Below, one piece after another: positions 19,969-28,701 of a stretch of 64,000 bases of DNA; positions within the stretch are counted from its first letter, which is position 1, and every line of letters begins with the position of its first letter. Position numbers and translations under genes: made by a program. Below the pieces are notes generated by a model. The model searched no databases and had not been told where the DNA came from. It worked only from the letters and a program-made list of their open reading frames with translations. The DNA is from Terriglobales bacterium (GTDB taxonomy: Bacteria > Acidobacteriota > Terriglobia > Terriglobales > Acidobacteriaceae), in assembly GCA_025462725.1 (NCBI GenBank), contig JAOAPE010000003.1:310001-374000 (forward strand). The letters run 5' to 3'.

Positions 19969-20631
19969 CTTCCCTCCCCAGGAATTCTCAAACACAGTGT
20001 GTTCCATCGGGAATCTTCCGCCGTAAGCCTTGTCTTGCCCTTTCAACTTGCCCACGCCCAACAACGCCACCACCCGGACATCCTGCTGCGGAATCTCCAG
20101 AACTTGCTTCACCTGCGACTCGACAAACCCTTCCATTGGCGCGGTGTCATACCCGAGCGCCTCCGCCATCAGCATCATGTGCGTGAACGCGATCATGACT
20201 TGCCTGTTTCCCCACACTCCCCAATCGGGGCCCCAGCCGCAAACGTCTCCCGGAGGCGCACTCAGCGCGCCTTCCACTGCTTGCCGCATTCCGTCCGCAC
20301 CTTCGGCTTTCACAAAGCCTTCTTTGATTCCCAGTTCGATAACTAACTCCAAGTCACCTTGCTGCCAGGCTTTCAGCGCCGCGCAGGCCACTATCACCAC
20401 GGACGCGTCTTCCACCTTCTGCTGCGCGAACGCAGCTCCCCGCAGTTTCTTCCGCTGCCCCGGATCGCGCACAACAATGAATCGCCACGGCTGAATGTTG
20501 TATCCGCTGGGCGCTTCGCGTCCCGCATCGAGAATCTTCTTCAGGTCTGCATCGGGGATTGGCGAACCATCAAAGTCCGAGCTAGCCCGCCTTGTGCGGA
20601 TGATTTCATCAAGCGACTTCAATTCCGGCAT
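19957..20631 (-). CDS. Nitroreductase family protein
   Basis: The FMN-dependent nitroreductase-fold protein has 224 residues from the ATG at 20631. AAGGAGAA lies just upstream of this codon, so it is preferred over the ATG at 20655. FMN phosphate-binding arginines are in IRTRRASSDFDG, and GREAPSGYNIQPWRFIVVRD is the classic family block. The C-terminal part contains LMLMAEALGYDTAPMEGF, also typical. Likely reduces nitro compounds, quinones or similar with NAD(P)H. The last codons and stop lie inside a heptad repeat, which may have reset the C-terminus. Confidence 0.9.
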   Translation of the reverse strand: MPELKSLDEIIRTRRASSDFDGSPIPDADLKKILDAGREAPSGYNIQPWRFIVVRDPGQRKKLRGAAFAQQKVEDASVVIVACAALKAWQQGDLELVIELGIKEGFVKAEGADGMRQAVEGALSAPPGDVCGWGPDWGVWGNRQVMIAFTHMMLMAEALGYDTAPMEGFVESQVKQVLEIPQQDVRVVALLGVGKLKGQDKAYGGRFPMEHTVFENSWGGKVSF

Positions 20632-20776
20632 CTTCGTTCTCCTTGCATTGGACAACCATATTCAACTTCGCATAGATGTCAAAATCCTTCCGCGTGATTC
20701 GACTAAAAATACGCGATTTTAAACCTTCCCTTTCCCGCAGCTCACATTTATCGTTACCCACCACAGAGGACAACTA

Positions 20777-21545
20777 ATGAATGATGTTGAACGAAGCTCG
20801 CGCAGCGGAGCAGTTCTGCTCGGGCTGTTATTGGCCGCCGGTCTCGTCATAGGTGGATGGGCGCTCGGTGCGCAGATTAAGGCCACACGACTTAGCGAGT
20901 CGTTATGTCACAGTAAAAGGGCTGGTCGAGCGCAAAGTGAAATCTGACCTCGCCGTCTGGCCGCTCAGTTACAAGGAAGCTGGCGACGATCTATCAACCG
21001 TCTACGCTAAGACAGAAGCTGACAAGCAAGCCATCTTGCAGTTTCTGGCGCAGCAAGGCATTGAATCTTCTGAGATTGAGTTAGGAGTCGTTCGGGTGGT
21101 GGATACGCAGGCCAACGAGTATGGCGGCAGCAACCGTGCGCCACATCGCTATATTGTCGAGCAACAGATTACAGTTCGCACTTCGCGAGTGGATCAAGTC
21201 GCGCTAGCCGCCCAGAAGACCATGCTGCTATTGCAGCGCGGCATTGTCCTCAACAGCAATCCTGGACAATCAGTCGCGTACAAGTTCACAGGACTGAACT
21301 CCATTAAGCCTGACATGATCACCGAAGCTACAAGGAATGCCCGCGCCGCCGCCGATCGCTTTGCTTCCGATTCAGGAAGTCGGGTTGGCTCCATCCGCCA
21401 AGCGAATCAGGGCACGTTTTCAATCGTCGCCGCCAACCAAGGCAGTGACACGAATGAGAATGAATACGGCGGAAATTCAGGCGATAGCAGTCTCATGAAA
21501 ACCGTTCGGGTCGTCACATCGGTGCAATATTACTTGGATAAATGA
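20777..21545 (+). CDS. SIMPL-domain (DUF541) exported protein, apparent frameshift
   Basis: Two frames together encode one SIMPL protein. From ATG 20777, preceded by AGAGGAC, the first frame gives a membrane anchor (VLLGLLLAAGLVIGGWALGA) and reaches ATRLSE. The next frame continues with RYVTVKGLVERKVKSDLAVW and the full SIMPL domain. The shift lies between about 20897 and 20901 and equals one extra base. The join gives about 255 residues. Read as it stands, the first frame stops at 20945. A GTG at 20853 in the second frame would give a 230-residue protein without the anchor. Either a real mutation or a sequencing error. Confidence 0.75.
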
Positions 21546-21611
21546 GGTTGACCCATACCGCTTAATTGATATAGTATGCGCGTTACACTTTACTTATTGT
21601 AATAGATAAGC

Positions 21612-21699
21612 CCTTTGTTTTCTCATTTTTACATTTAACTCCTTTGTTTTGTCATATTTGCCGACCATCGCTGTACAAACCCTTTGTTTTGTCATATTT
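21612..21699. repeat. Direct repeats CCTTTGTTTTGTCATATTT
   Basis: Two identical 19-bp copies (21641-21659, 21681-21699) and a degenerate one (from 21612) lie in an AT-rich gap of about 200 bp, just before a G-rich tail (AGGGGGAGGGGCGG). No gene is seen in the gap. The array is 58 nt upstream of the amidohydrolase start. Confidence 0.85.
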
Positions 21700-21756
21700 A
21701 GGTTTTAGGGGGAGGGGCGGTGGCAAGGCCCAATGCTGTGTTATAAAACTCCACCT

Positions 21757-23736
21757 ATGAAACTCCGCTTCCTTTTAGCGCTCCTCCTTGCATCAGTCAC
21801 TGCCTTCGCCCAGGCTCCGACGTATGACGTCCTTATCCGTAACGGAAGAGTGGTTGACGGCAGCGGCAATCCCTGGACTTACGCCGACATCGGCATCATT
21901 GGCGACCACATTGCCTTCATCGGACACGCCGCTCCGGCCGTCACCGCCAAGCGCACGATCGACGCCAAAGGTCTGATCGTCGCTCCGGGATTCATTGACA
22001 TGCTTGGCCAATCGGAAACAAACCTTTTGGTGGACAAGCAAGCGGTCAGCAAGCTCACGCAAGGCATTACCACGGAAATCACCGGAGAAGGCGAATCCAT
22101 ATCTCCGCAGAACGCGCGACTAGTCGCCGACGCAAAGGATTGGACTGAACACTTCCACGTCAACATCGATTGGCATTCGCTGGATGAATATTTTCGGCGT
22201 CTCGAAAAACAAGGCAGCGGAATAAATCTTGGGACGTACGTTGGCGCTACGCAGCTTCGCCGATTTGTGATCGGTGATGACGACCGCCCGCCTACGGCTG
22301 AGGAACTGAAGACGATGCAAGGCATGGCAGAAGACGCCATGCAGGAAGGCGCCATGGGCGTCTCCACATCGCTTATCTACGCGCCCGCTTTCTATGCCAA
22401 GACCGATGAGCTGATCGCGCTCGCAAAGATCGCTTCTCAGTACGGCGGGATTTACGCCTCGCACATTCGCAATGAGGGAGACCACGAGGCAGAAGCGCTC
22501 GACGAAGCTTTCCGAATCGCGCGTGAGGCAAACATTGCGGTCGAAATCTTCCACCTGAAATCATCTGGACGCGATAACTGGGGAAAGATGCGCGACGTTG
22601 TGGCGAAGATTGAGCAGGCACGTACTGAAGGGCTCGACATTACCGCCGACCAATATCCATATATCGCCTCCGCAACATCGCTAGGAGCATCCATCCCGCC
22701 CAAGTTCCACGACGGCGGCACCGATGCATTCATGGCCCGGCTCAAAGATCCGGCACAGCGCGCCGCAATCCGAACCGACCTCACCGGTAACGATCCAAAC
22801 AAATTTGAAAACATGTGGCGCGGCGTCGGCGGACCCGAAGGCGTGATGGTCGTCTCAGTGCTGAATCCCGAGCTGAAGCAATATGAAGGCAAGACCATCG
22901 CTGCCATCGCGCAGATGCAAAAGAAAGACCCGTTCGACGCATTGATGGATTTCGTCCTCGCCGACCACAACAACACCGGCGCAGTGTACTTCAGCATGAA
23001 TGAACAGGATGTGCGGCTGGCGATGCAGCAACCCTGGGTAAGCGTCGGCACCGATTATGGCGAAGTGAATCCTACCGGACCGCTGGGCGAGAGCAAGTCA
23101 CATCCTCGCGCTTACGGTTCATTCACGCGGATACTGGGCAAGTATGTTCGCGAAGAAAAAGTCCTGACGCTTGAGAACGCGATTCGCAAGATGACTTCCC
23201 TGCCCGCGCAGCGTGTGAAGTTGGAAAAGCGCGGCATGATTCGTCCCGACTACTACGCCGATATCACTATCTTCAATCCGGATACGGTCCTCGATGTAGC
23301 AACGTTCGAGAATCCCAATCGCACTTCCGCCGGAGTCGAATACGTCTTCGTGAACGGGGTCCTCTCACTCGAGCACGGCAAAGTCACTGGCCAGATCGGC
23401 GGACGCCCACTGCGCGGCCCCGGATATGCAGGTCGCGGCGTAGCTGCTGACGGGCTTCGCCCAAAAGGAAAGATTCAAGGCATCGTGACCTCGCCTGATG
23501 GTTGGCCTCTCACTCGCGCTACGGTCACTCTGACGGACGCAAAAGGCTCAGTGGTAGCAACGACAAACTCCAAGCGTGAAGGAGCATACGAGATCGTTGG
23601 AGCTGCCGAATGTAAGGCCTGCATCTTGAGCGCGGAGCGTCTCGGATTCACAAAGCAGGAAAAGAAAATCGACTACAACGGTTCAAACTCCGTCTCGTTC
23701 AGCTTTGCTTTGTCGCCGGAAAAGAAGATCAAGTGA
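21757..23736 (+). CDS. Exported amidohydrolase of the D-aminoacylase family, with atypical metal site
   Basis: The protein has 659 residues from ATG 21757, which leads a signal peptide (MKLRFLLALLLASVTAFAQ). The upstream ATG at 21733 is less likely. The TIM-barrel amidohydrolase follows (DVLIRNGRVVDGSGNPW; APGFIDMLGQSE). Metal ligands H236 (SHIRNEGD), H266 (FHLK) and D433 (VGTDYG) are present, but the usual HxH after GFID is replaced by M-L-G-Q. The NCG cysteine position reads GEGES. Residues from about 578 form a carboxypeptidase-regulatory-like beta domain (IQGIVTSPDGWPLTRATVTL). Substrate may be an N-acyl amino acid or a dipeptide. Confidence 0.85.
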   Translation: MKLRFLLALLLASVTAFAQAPTYDVLIRNGRVVDGSGNPWTYADIGIIGDHIAFIGHAAPAVTAKRTIDAKGLIVAPGFIDMLGQSETNLLVDKQAVSKLTQGITTEITGEGESISPQNARLVADAKDWTEHFHVNIDWHSLDEYFRRLEKQGSGINLGTYVGATQLRRFVIGDDDRPPTAEELKTMQGMAEDAMQEGAMGVSTSLIYAPAFYAKTDELIALAKIASQYGGIYASHIRNEGDHEAEALDEAFRIAREANIAVEIFHLKSSGRDNWGKMRDVVAKIEQARTEGLDITADQYPYIASATSLGASIPPKFHDGGTDAFMARLKDPAQRAAIRTDLTGNDPNKFENMWRGVGGPEGVMVVSVLNPELKQYEGKTIAAIAQMQKKDPFDALMDFVLADHNNTGAVYFSMNEQDVRLAMQQPWVSVGTDYGEVNPTGPLGESKSHPRAYGSFTRILGKYVREEKVLTLENAIRKMTSLPAQRVKLEKRGMIRPDYYADITIFNPDTVLDVATFENPNRTSAGVEYVFVNGVLSLEHGKVTGQIGGRPLRGPGYAGRGVAADGLRPKGKIQGIVTSPDGWPLTRATVTLTDAKGSVVATTNSKREGAYEIVGAAECKACILSAERLGFTKQEKKIDYNGSNSVSFSFALSPEKKIK

Positions 23737-24355
23737 GGTGAAGCCGCCAGAGCGTAATGCTCAGTACCTCGCGCAGAAATAAGGTAATGCGTTGTCGCGC
23801 GGCAAGATTTTTTGTTCCCGGACGTGGCGACCCGTATGCTGTCACACCTTGATCAGCGAGCATACGCTTTATCCGATAGATGTGATATCCGTCGCTGACC
23901 ACAACGCACGTGGTCATCTTGTTGGCCTTCGTGATCGCAGCCACACGTTGCGCGGATTCGTTTGTGTCTTGTCCCTGCGTTTCCGCGATGATCTTGCTCT
24001 CAGGGACGCCGACGGAAATCAGATATTCGCGCCCGACGCCACCTTCAGAGAAGGTTGGGTCATCCCCATTTCCACCAGTGGTGATGATGAATGGAGCGAT
24101 TCCCTGCTTATACAGAGTTAGTCCGTGATCCAGACGTGCGCGAAAGACAGGTGATGGTTTCCCGGCATACTCTGCCGCGCCAAAGACCACTATAACGTCG
24201 GCGCGGCGAGTCTCATCCTGTGTGGATTGCCTTGCGATCCGATAGTAGTTGACGGTGATGTAAACGATTAGAAGTGCAGCGATGATGAACGCAATCCAGC
24301 GTTTAGCATTGCGGCGAAAACCAGATGGGTTCTTTGCGTTGCGGAACAACGCCAT
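23729..24355 (-). CDS. YdcF/SanA-like DUF218 membrane protein
   Basis: The 208-residue protein has one N-terminal transmembrane helix (about residues 17-38) and a DUF218 domain. The domain is marked by ADVIVVFGAAEYAGKPSPVFRARLDHG, ITTGGNGDD, and TCVVVSDGYHIYRIKRM. Homologues such as SanA and ElyC affect envelope integrity and undecaprenyl-phosphate use. The biochemical activity is unclear. Its start overlaps the tsaC stop by one base (TAATG), so both are in one operon. Its 3' end overlaps the convergent amidohydrolase gene by 8 bp. Confidence 0.87.
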   Translation of the reverse strand: MALFRNAKNPSGFRRNAKRWIAFIIAALLIVYITVNYYRIARQSTQDETRRADVIVVFGAAEYAGKPSPVFRARLDHGLTLYKQGIAPFIITTGGNGDDPTFSEGGVGREYLISVGVPESKIIAETQGQDTNESAQRVAAITKANKMTTCVVVSDGYHIYRIKRMLADQGVTAYGSPRPGTKNLAARQRITLFLREVLSITLWRLHLT

Positions 24356-24996
24356 TAGCCAAGCACTTCCATAATGCTGTCGGCGGAAATAGCGCCTTCG
24401 CGGATAATGCGCCAGCCGTTCTCTTCGTCGGTAAGGTCAACGATTGTGGAAGCGACGACGCGCGGTGATGTTCCGCCATCTACGATCAATGGAATGCGGT
24501 CGCCTAATTGTTCGCGGACGCTTTCAGCAGTTGTACACTCGGCGGCGCCACTAAGATTCGCCGAGGTCGCGGTAATGGGAAATCCCGTAGCGCGCACTAA
24601 TGCGACTGGGATCTCCGCTGATGGAACGCGCACGGCGACATTTCCGGTATTGGCGGTTACTTTCAGCGGAAGTCGCGAAGAAGCTTTAACAATAACGGTC
24701 AACGGCCCCGGCCAGAACCTTCGTGCCAGCGCATAGAAATCCCCTTGCAGCGGCTGCGCAAGGTCTTCAATCTGTTCAATGCTTTCCACGATCAGTGAAA
24801 GAGCTTTATGTCGCGAGCGGGATTTGATCTCGTAGATACGGTCAACAGCACGCAGGTTTAAGGGATCCACGGCCAGACCGTAGAATGTGTCTGTCGGCAT
24901 GCCAACCACTTGTCCGGCTTTTATGCGGTCGGCGATGTAGCTGATCAGGTTGGATTCCGGCGTTGAGCTGTTGACCTTTAGAATTTCGGCAGACAA
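24355..24996 (-). CDS. tsaC: L-threonylcarbamoyladenylate synthase (TsaC/Sua5/YrdC)
   Basis: The 213-residue YrdC-fold protein makes threonylcarbamoyl-AMP from threonine, bicarbonate and ATP. This is the first step of the t6A modification at position 37 of ANN-decoding tRNAs. The family block GMPTDTFYGLAVDPLN and the KSRSRHKALSLIV motif are present, as is ITATSANLSGAAECT (S-x-N). It is a TsaC-length protein without the extra Sua5 domain. It is the first gene of a two-gene minus-strand operon with the DUF218 protein. Confidence 0.93.
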   Translation of the reverse strand: MSAEILKVNSSTPESNLISYIADRIKAGQVVGMPTDTFYGLAVDPLNLRAVDRIYEIKSRSRHKALSLIVESIEQIEDLAQPLQGDFYALARRFWPGPLTVIVKASSRLPLKVTANTGNVAVRVPSAEIPVALVRATGFPITATSANLSGAAECTTAESVREQLGDRIPLIVDGGTSPRVVASTIVDLTDEENGWRIIREGAISADSIMEVLG

Positions 24997-25168
24997 TCGT
25001 TCCTCTTTGTTCGGCTATTGAAAAATGATTGGAGCGGCGAAACGTAGCACAGGCTGTGCGCCCTAGACGCAAGAGTATAAGCCTAATTGCAGGCTTGTCA
25101 CTGCTAAAGATGGTACCAGTTCTCCCGGTTCCTATGTAGGATGAAGCAACGGCAGTTAATGTGAGACC

Positions 25169-26005
25169 TTGAACAAAATCGTGAAGACAACCGAGCGATT
25201 GCGTCCGGTACAGAGCCGGCAGAACGCAACCATAAAAGCACTCCGGAGAGCATTCGCGCACGGCGAACTGACTGAAGAAGGCTGCTGCGCCATCGAGAGC
25301 GTCAAGATTGTTGAAGAGGCCATCCGCAGCGGACTCAAGTTTCACGCCATCATCTTGAGCGAATCAGCCACGAATTCACGGTCAGCGGAAATACTACTTT
25401 CGCAAATTAAGCCCAGTGTCGAGGCTCTAGTTGTTCCAGACGATGTCTTTAAAAGTGCAGTGGATACGGAATCACCGCAAGGTGTCGCAGCTCTAGTATT
25501 CCCTGCCAAACACAAAATAGCGGAGATACTGCGACCAGGTTCTCTGGTCATAGTCACTGCGGGAATTCAGGATCCCGGAAATCTGGGGACGATCATTCGT
25601 TCCGCTGAGGCATTCGGCGCAAGTGGCGCAATCCTTGGTGAAAACACGGTTAGCCGATTCAACGCAAAAGCCATACGGGCGTCAGCAGGATCTCTGTTCC
25701 GTGTGCCCTGTGTAGCATCGAACCTCAAAGATGCCATCGCGGCGCTTAGAAAAGCAGGATTTCGCCTCTTCGGTACTTCGTCGCACAAAGGCGTTCGACT
25801 GGACGGAGCGAAGCTGACCGGTTCCATGGCGCTTCTTATTGGCAGAGAAGGCTCTGGATTGCCGGAGAACGTAATGGCACAAATGGACCAACTCGTGACC
25901 ATTCCTCATTCGAGCACGTTGGAATCTCTCAATGCCGGAGTCGCAGCTTCTGTCCTGCTTTATGAAGCGGACCGGCAACGTCGCTCGGCTGGAGAATCTA
26001 AATGA
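25169..26005 (+). CDS. TrmH/SpoU-family RNA 2'-O-methyltransferase
   Basis: The 278-residue protein starts at TTG 25169; no ATG fits the frame. An N-terminal L30e-like substrate-binding domain (about 1-105, ending in VPDDVFKSAVDTESPQGVAAL) precedes the SpoU knot domain. All three motifs are present: NLGTIIRSAEAFG, ALLIGREGSGLP and IPHSSTLESLNAGVAASVL. It is likely to methylate a ribose in rRNA (RlmB-like) or tRNA. The exact site cannot be assigned. Its TGA overlaps the rarA start (ATGA). Confidence 0.9.
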   Translation: MNKIVKTTERLRPVQSRQNATIKALRRAFAHGELTEEGCCAIESVKIVEEAIRSGLKFHAIILSESATNSRSAEILLSQIKPSVEALVVPDDVFKSAVDTESPQGVAALVFPAKHKIAEILRPGSLVIVTAGIQDPGNLGTIIRSAEAFGASGAILGENTVSRFNAKAIRASAGSLFRVPCVASNLKDAIAALRKAGFRLFGTSSHKGVRLDGAKLTGSMALLIGREGSGLPENVMAQMDQLVTIPHSSTLESLNAGVAASVLLYEADRQRRSAGESK

Positions 26006-27327
26006 GTCTGTTCGCTTCGGTCCCGGATTCACATGTGACACGCGACCGGAGCCGACCGCTGGCAGACCGAATGCGTCCTGCATCGCTCGACGAATTCGTT
26101 GGGCAGGAACATATACTCTCTCCCGGCAAACCCCTGCGGCTTCAGATTGAACGCGACGATCCTGGCTCCATCATCTTCTGGGGACCGCCCGGCGTTGGCA
26201 AAACCACCCTCGCCAAGATCATCGCACGTGTCACCAAAGCTGACTTCCTGGAATTCTCAGCAGTCTTGGTAGGAATAAAAGAGATCAAGCAGGTGATGGC
26301 TGATGCACAGAAGGCCCGCGAGATGGGAACTCGCACCATCATCTTTGTTGACGAGATACATCGTTTCAACAAAGCCCAGCAGGACGCGTTCCTTCCGTAC
26401 GTCGAAAACGGCAGCATTCGCTTGATCGGCGCGACTACGGAGAATCCGTCGTTCGAGGTCATTTCCGCTCTGCTTTCGCGATGCAGAGTGTACGTTCTCA
26501 ATCCGCTTACTGAAGATCAGATTGTGCTGCTGCTGCAACGCGCGCTCGCCGATAAAGATCGTGGACTCGGCCCACTCACCCTGACTGCGTCTGAAGAGAT
26601 ACTCCGGACCATCGCGCGATACTCAGATGGCGATGCCCGCGCTGCCTACAACGTTCTGGAAGTGGCGTCGGCCACAGCAGCCGAGACCGAGAATCGTGAG
26701 ATCACGGCGGAAATAGTTTCTGACGCGATGCAACGGAAGTTGCTGAAGTACGACAAAGCAGGTGAGGAGCATTACAACCTCATATCCGCATTGCACAAAT
26801 CCGTCAGGAACAGTGATCCCGATGCCTCGCTCTATTGGCTCGTTCGAATGCTCGAGGCCGGCGAAGACCCGATGTATTTGGCGCGGCGAATCGTCCGCAT
26901 GGCCGTTGAAGACATCGGGCTGGCCTCTCCGCAGGCGCTCGCTGTCACGTTGGCTGCGCGCGATGCCTTTGATTTCCTCGGACATCCTGAAGGTGATCTA
27001 GCCCTTGCACAAGCGGTTGTTTATCTGGCGCTCGCTCCGAAGTCGAATGCGGTGTACACCGCCTTCGGCGCAGTCCAGCAGGACGTGGCCACAACGTCGG
27101 CAGACCCCGTACCGCTTCATCTTCGTAATGCTCCCACCGGATTGATGAAGTCAATCGGATACGGCAAAGGTTATCAGTACGCCCATGATCTCGAAGAGAA
27201 AGTTGCAGACATGCAGTGCTTGCCTGACAACCTAAAAGACAGGCGTTACTACAATCCTACTGGCGAAGGGTACGAGCGCGAGTTGCAGAAAAGGATGGAA
27301 GAGATCAGGAAAGCGCTGAAGAAATGA
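26002..27327 (+). CDS. rarA: Replication-associated recombination protein A (AAA ATPase)
   Basis: The 441-residue clamp-loader-like ATPase of the RarA/MgsA/WRNIP1 family acts at stalled replication forks. The N-terminus DRMRPASLDEFVGQEHIL is diagnostic. Walker A GPPGVGKTTL, Walker B FVDEIHRFNKAQQD and sensor GATTENPSFEV follow. The C-terminal tetramerisation region contains LHKSVRNSDPDASLYWLVRMLE and FGAVQQDV, and the last third has YQYAHDLEEKV. Translationally coupled to the methyltransferase gene. The stop abuts the stop of the convergent gene with no spacer. Confidence 0.96.
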   Translation: MSLFASVPDSHVTRDRSRPLADRMRPASLDEFVGQEHILSPGKPLRLQIERDDPGSIIFWGPPGVGKTTLAKIIARVTKADFLEFSAVLVGIKEIKQVMADAQKAREMGTRTIIFVDEIHRFNKAQQDAFLPYVENGSIRLIGATTENPSFEVISALLSRCRVYVLNPLTEDQIVLLLQRALADKDRGLGPLTLTASEEILRTIARYSDGDARAAYNVLEVASATAAETENREITAEIVSDAMQRKLLKYDKAGEEHYNLISALHKSVRNSDPDASLYWLVRMLEAGEDPMYLARRIVRMAVEDIGLASPQALAVTLAARDAFDFLGHPEGDLALAQAVVYLALAPKSNAVYTAFGAVQQDVATTSADPVPLHLRNAPTGLMKSIGYGKGYQYAHDLEEKVADMQCLPDNLKDRRYYNPTGEGYERELQKRMEEIRKALKK

Positions 27328-27738
27328 TCAGCGGTTGCGTCTGCGGTGTTCTTTCAGGATGCACCGATCCATCACAACAGTGATACCCGCTTGACGGGCT
27401 TTTTCCGCAGCGGCTTCGTTTACGACCTCTTCTTGCATCCAGATACACGGCACTTTCAGTTGTATCGCCTGATCGACTATTTCGTCCACAAACTCCGCAC
27501 GGCGAAAGATATTCACGACATCGATTTTCTCCGGCACATCTTGAAGGGTAGGAAACGCCTTCTCACCGAGCGCGCCATTGATGGTGGGATTTACGGGGAT
27601 AATCTTGTATCCGGCGGATTGCATGTAGGCCGAGACACCGTAGCTGGGTCGGAGCGGACTAGACGAGAGTCCTACCACGGCAATGTTTTTAGCACTGCTC
27701 AAAACTTCAGAGATTTGATCAGTAGCAGTCGTGTTCAC
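27328..27738 (-). CDS. CoA-binding domain protein (YccU-like)
   Basis: The 136-residue single-domain protein has a Rossmann fold of the succinyl-CoA-synthetase type CoA-binding domain. NIAVVGLSSSPLRPSYGVSAYM is followed by a strand turning at NPTINGALGEKAFPTL, then IDVVNIFRRAEFVDEIVDQA and PCIWMQEEVVNE. These are the standard features of small YccU-like proteins, whose function is unknown although they bind CoA-like ligands. No enzymatic residues can be assigned. The gene is monocistronic and its stop touches rarA. Confidence 0.88.
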   Translation of the reverse strand: MNTTATDQISEVLSSAKNIAVVGLSSSPLRPSYGVSAYMQSAGYKIIPVNPTINGALGEKAFPTLQDVPEKIDVVNIFRRAEFVDEIVDQAIQLKVPCIWMQEEVVNEAAAEKARQAGITVVMDRCILKEHRRRNR

Positions 27739-27874
27739 GGTTCACTCTCCAATCAGATCCACGGCAATCCTTCTGCTCGCGGTCTTTTCACATAAGCTCA
27801 CCGGCTTTTCAATCCCACCGATGCGAAGCATTGTATGGGATGCAAGACGAATACAGTAGTTTTCCTTCAACGGC

Positions 27875-28627
27875 TTATTTTGCCGGACCGCTCTTTTCCT
27901 TGAAGTTCTTCAACGCCACCTTTTTGAGCGTCTCAGGCACATTCTTGTTCATCGAAAGCGCTTTCAGATCGTTCACTTGAAGGTTCTTGACCATCGTTAA
28001 TGACAAATCCAACGGACAACGCGGATTGTTGATCAAGTTCTTCAGCACGTTGTAATTTTTCATGAACTTGCGGCTGCGCTGGATATCGCGCAACACGCTT
28101 TGCTGCACGTTCTTCATCCCCGCAATATTCTCGACCTCGGAATCGGTGAGCTTTGGAGATGCCAGAACCGCGGAAGACACCACTTTCGAGCCATCACGGA
28201 TCAGCACGGAGCGCTCTTCCTTGTTTCCGAGCATGGCAAGCTTCACCCGGTCGCCCACCTTCAGTTTCGCGATCTTCTGCAGGATGGATTCCCTGCCGGA
28301 TTCTTGTTTTGCTGCGGCTGGTGCTGCGGCAGCAGCTGGAGCCGCGGGCGCAGCCGCAGCGGCTGGAGTGCCAAGATAAAGTTCAGTGACCGTACCCGCC
28401 GGAGCTTCTTCGCTCGTGGCTAAAGCTGGCTGCGCCGCAGCAGCCTGCAGTGTGCTTGAGACTGACCTGACGCCAGTAACGGCCAGTTCGTCAGACGTGC
28501 CGTCAGTCAATTCGAACGGCTTGTCCATCTCCGCTGCAATATCAGCGGCATGCTCGGTCATGTATTGATCGAGAAAGAGGAGATCTTCGTGGTAATCGTG
28601 CGTGGTGCCTATCTTCTGTTCGTCCAT
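27875..28627 (-). CDS. Conserved protein with Ala/Pro linker and helical repeat domain
   Basis: The protein has 250 residues from the ATG at 28627. A longer start at 28693 adds residues without family character. The N-terminal acidic part (about 1-65) is followed by a low-complexity Ala/Pro linker (about 84-108). The C-terminal half is an alpha-helical repeat domain with the pattern KVGDRVKLAMLGNKEERSVL, LTDSEVENIAGMKNVQQSVL, NYNVLKNLINNPRCPLDLSL and LKALSMNKNVPETLKKVA. The same repeat logic occurs in proteins of Deltaproteobacteria and Acidobacteriota; function unknown. It is 74 nt downstream of prfB, probably co-transcribed. Confidence 0.8.
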   Translation of the reverse strand: MDEQKIGTTHDYHEDLLFLDQYMTEHAADIAAEMDKPFELTDGTSDELAVTGVRSVSSTLQAAAAQPALATSEEAPAGTVTELYLGTPAAAAAPAAPAAAAAPAAAKQESGRESILQKIAKLKVGDRVKLAMLGNKEERSVLIRDGSKVVSSAVLASPKLTDSEVENIAGMKNVQQSVLRDIQRSRKFMKNYNVLKNLINNPRCPLDLSLTMVKNLQVNDLKALSMNKNVPETLKKVALKNFKEKSGPAK

Positions 28628-28701
28628 TGGTATCCTATTGGCTGCTTTATTGCAATGTAGAGCGACAGCATACCCCACGAGCATCACGGACACGCAGGAA
28701 T

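Noticed and set aside
25016-25168. Regulatory RNA in the gap between tsaC and the SpoU gene
   Set aside because: No stable hairpin set or known motif is visible in this 150-bp AT-mixed stretch.
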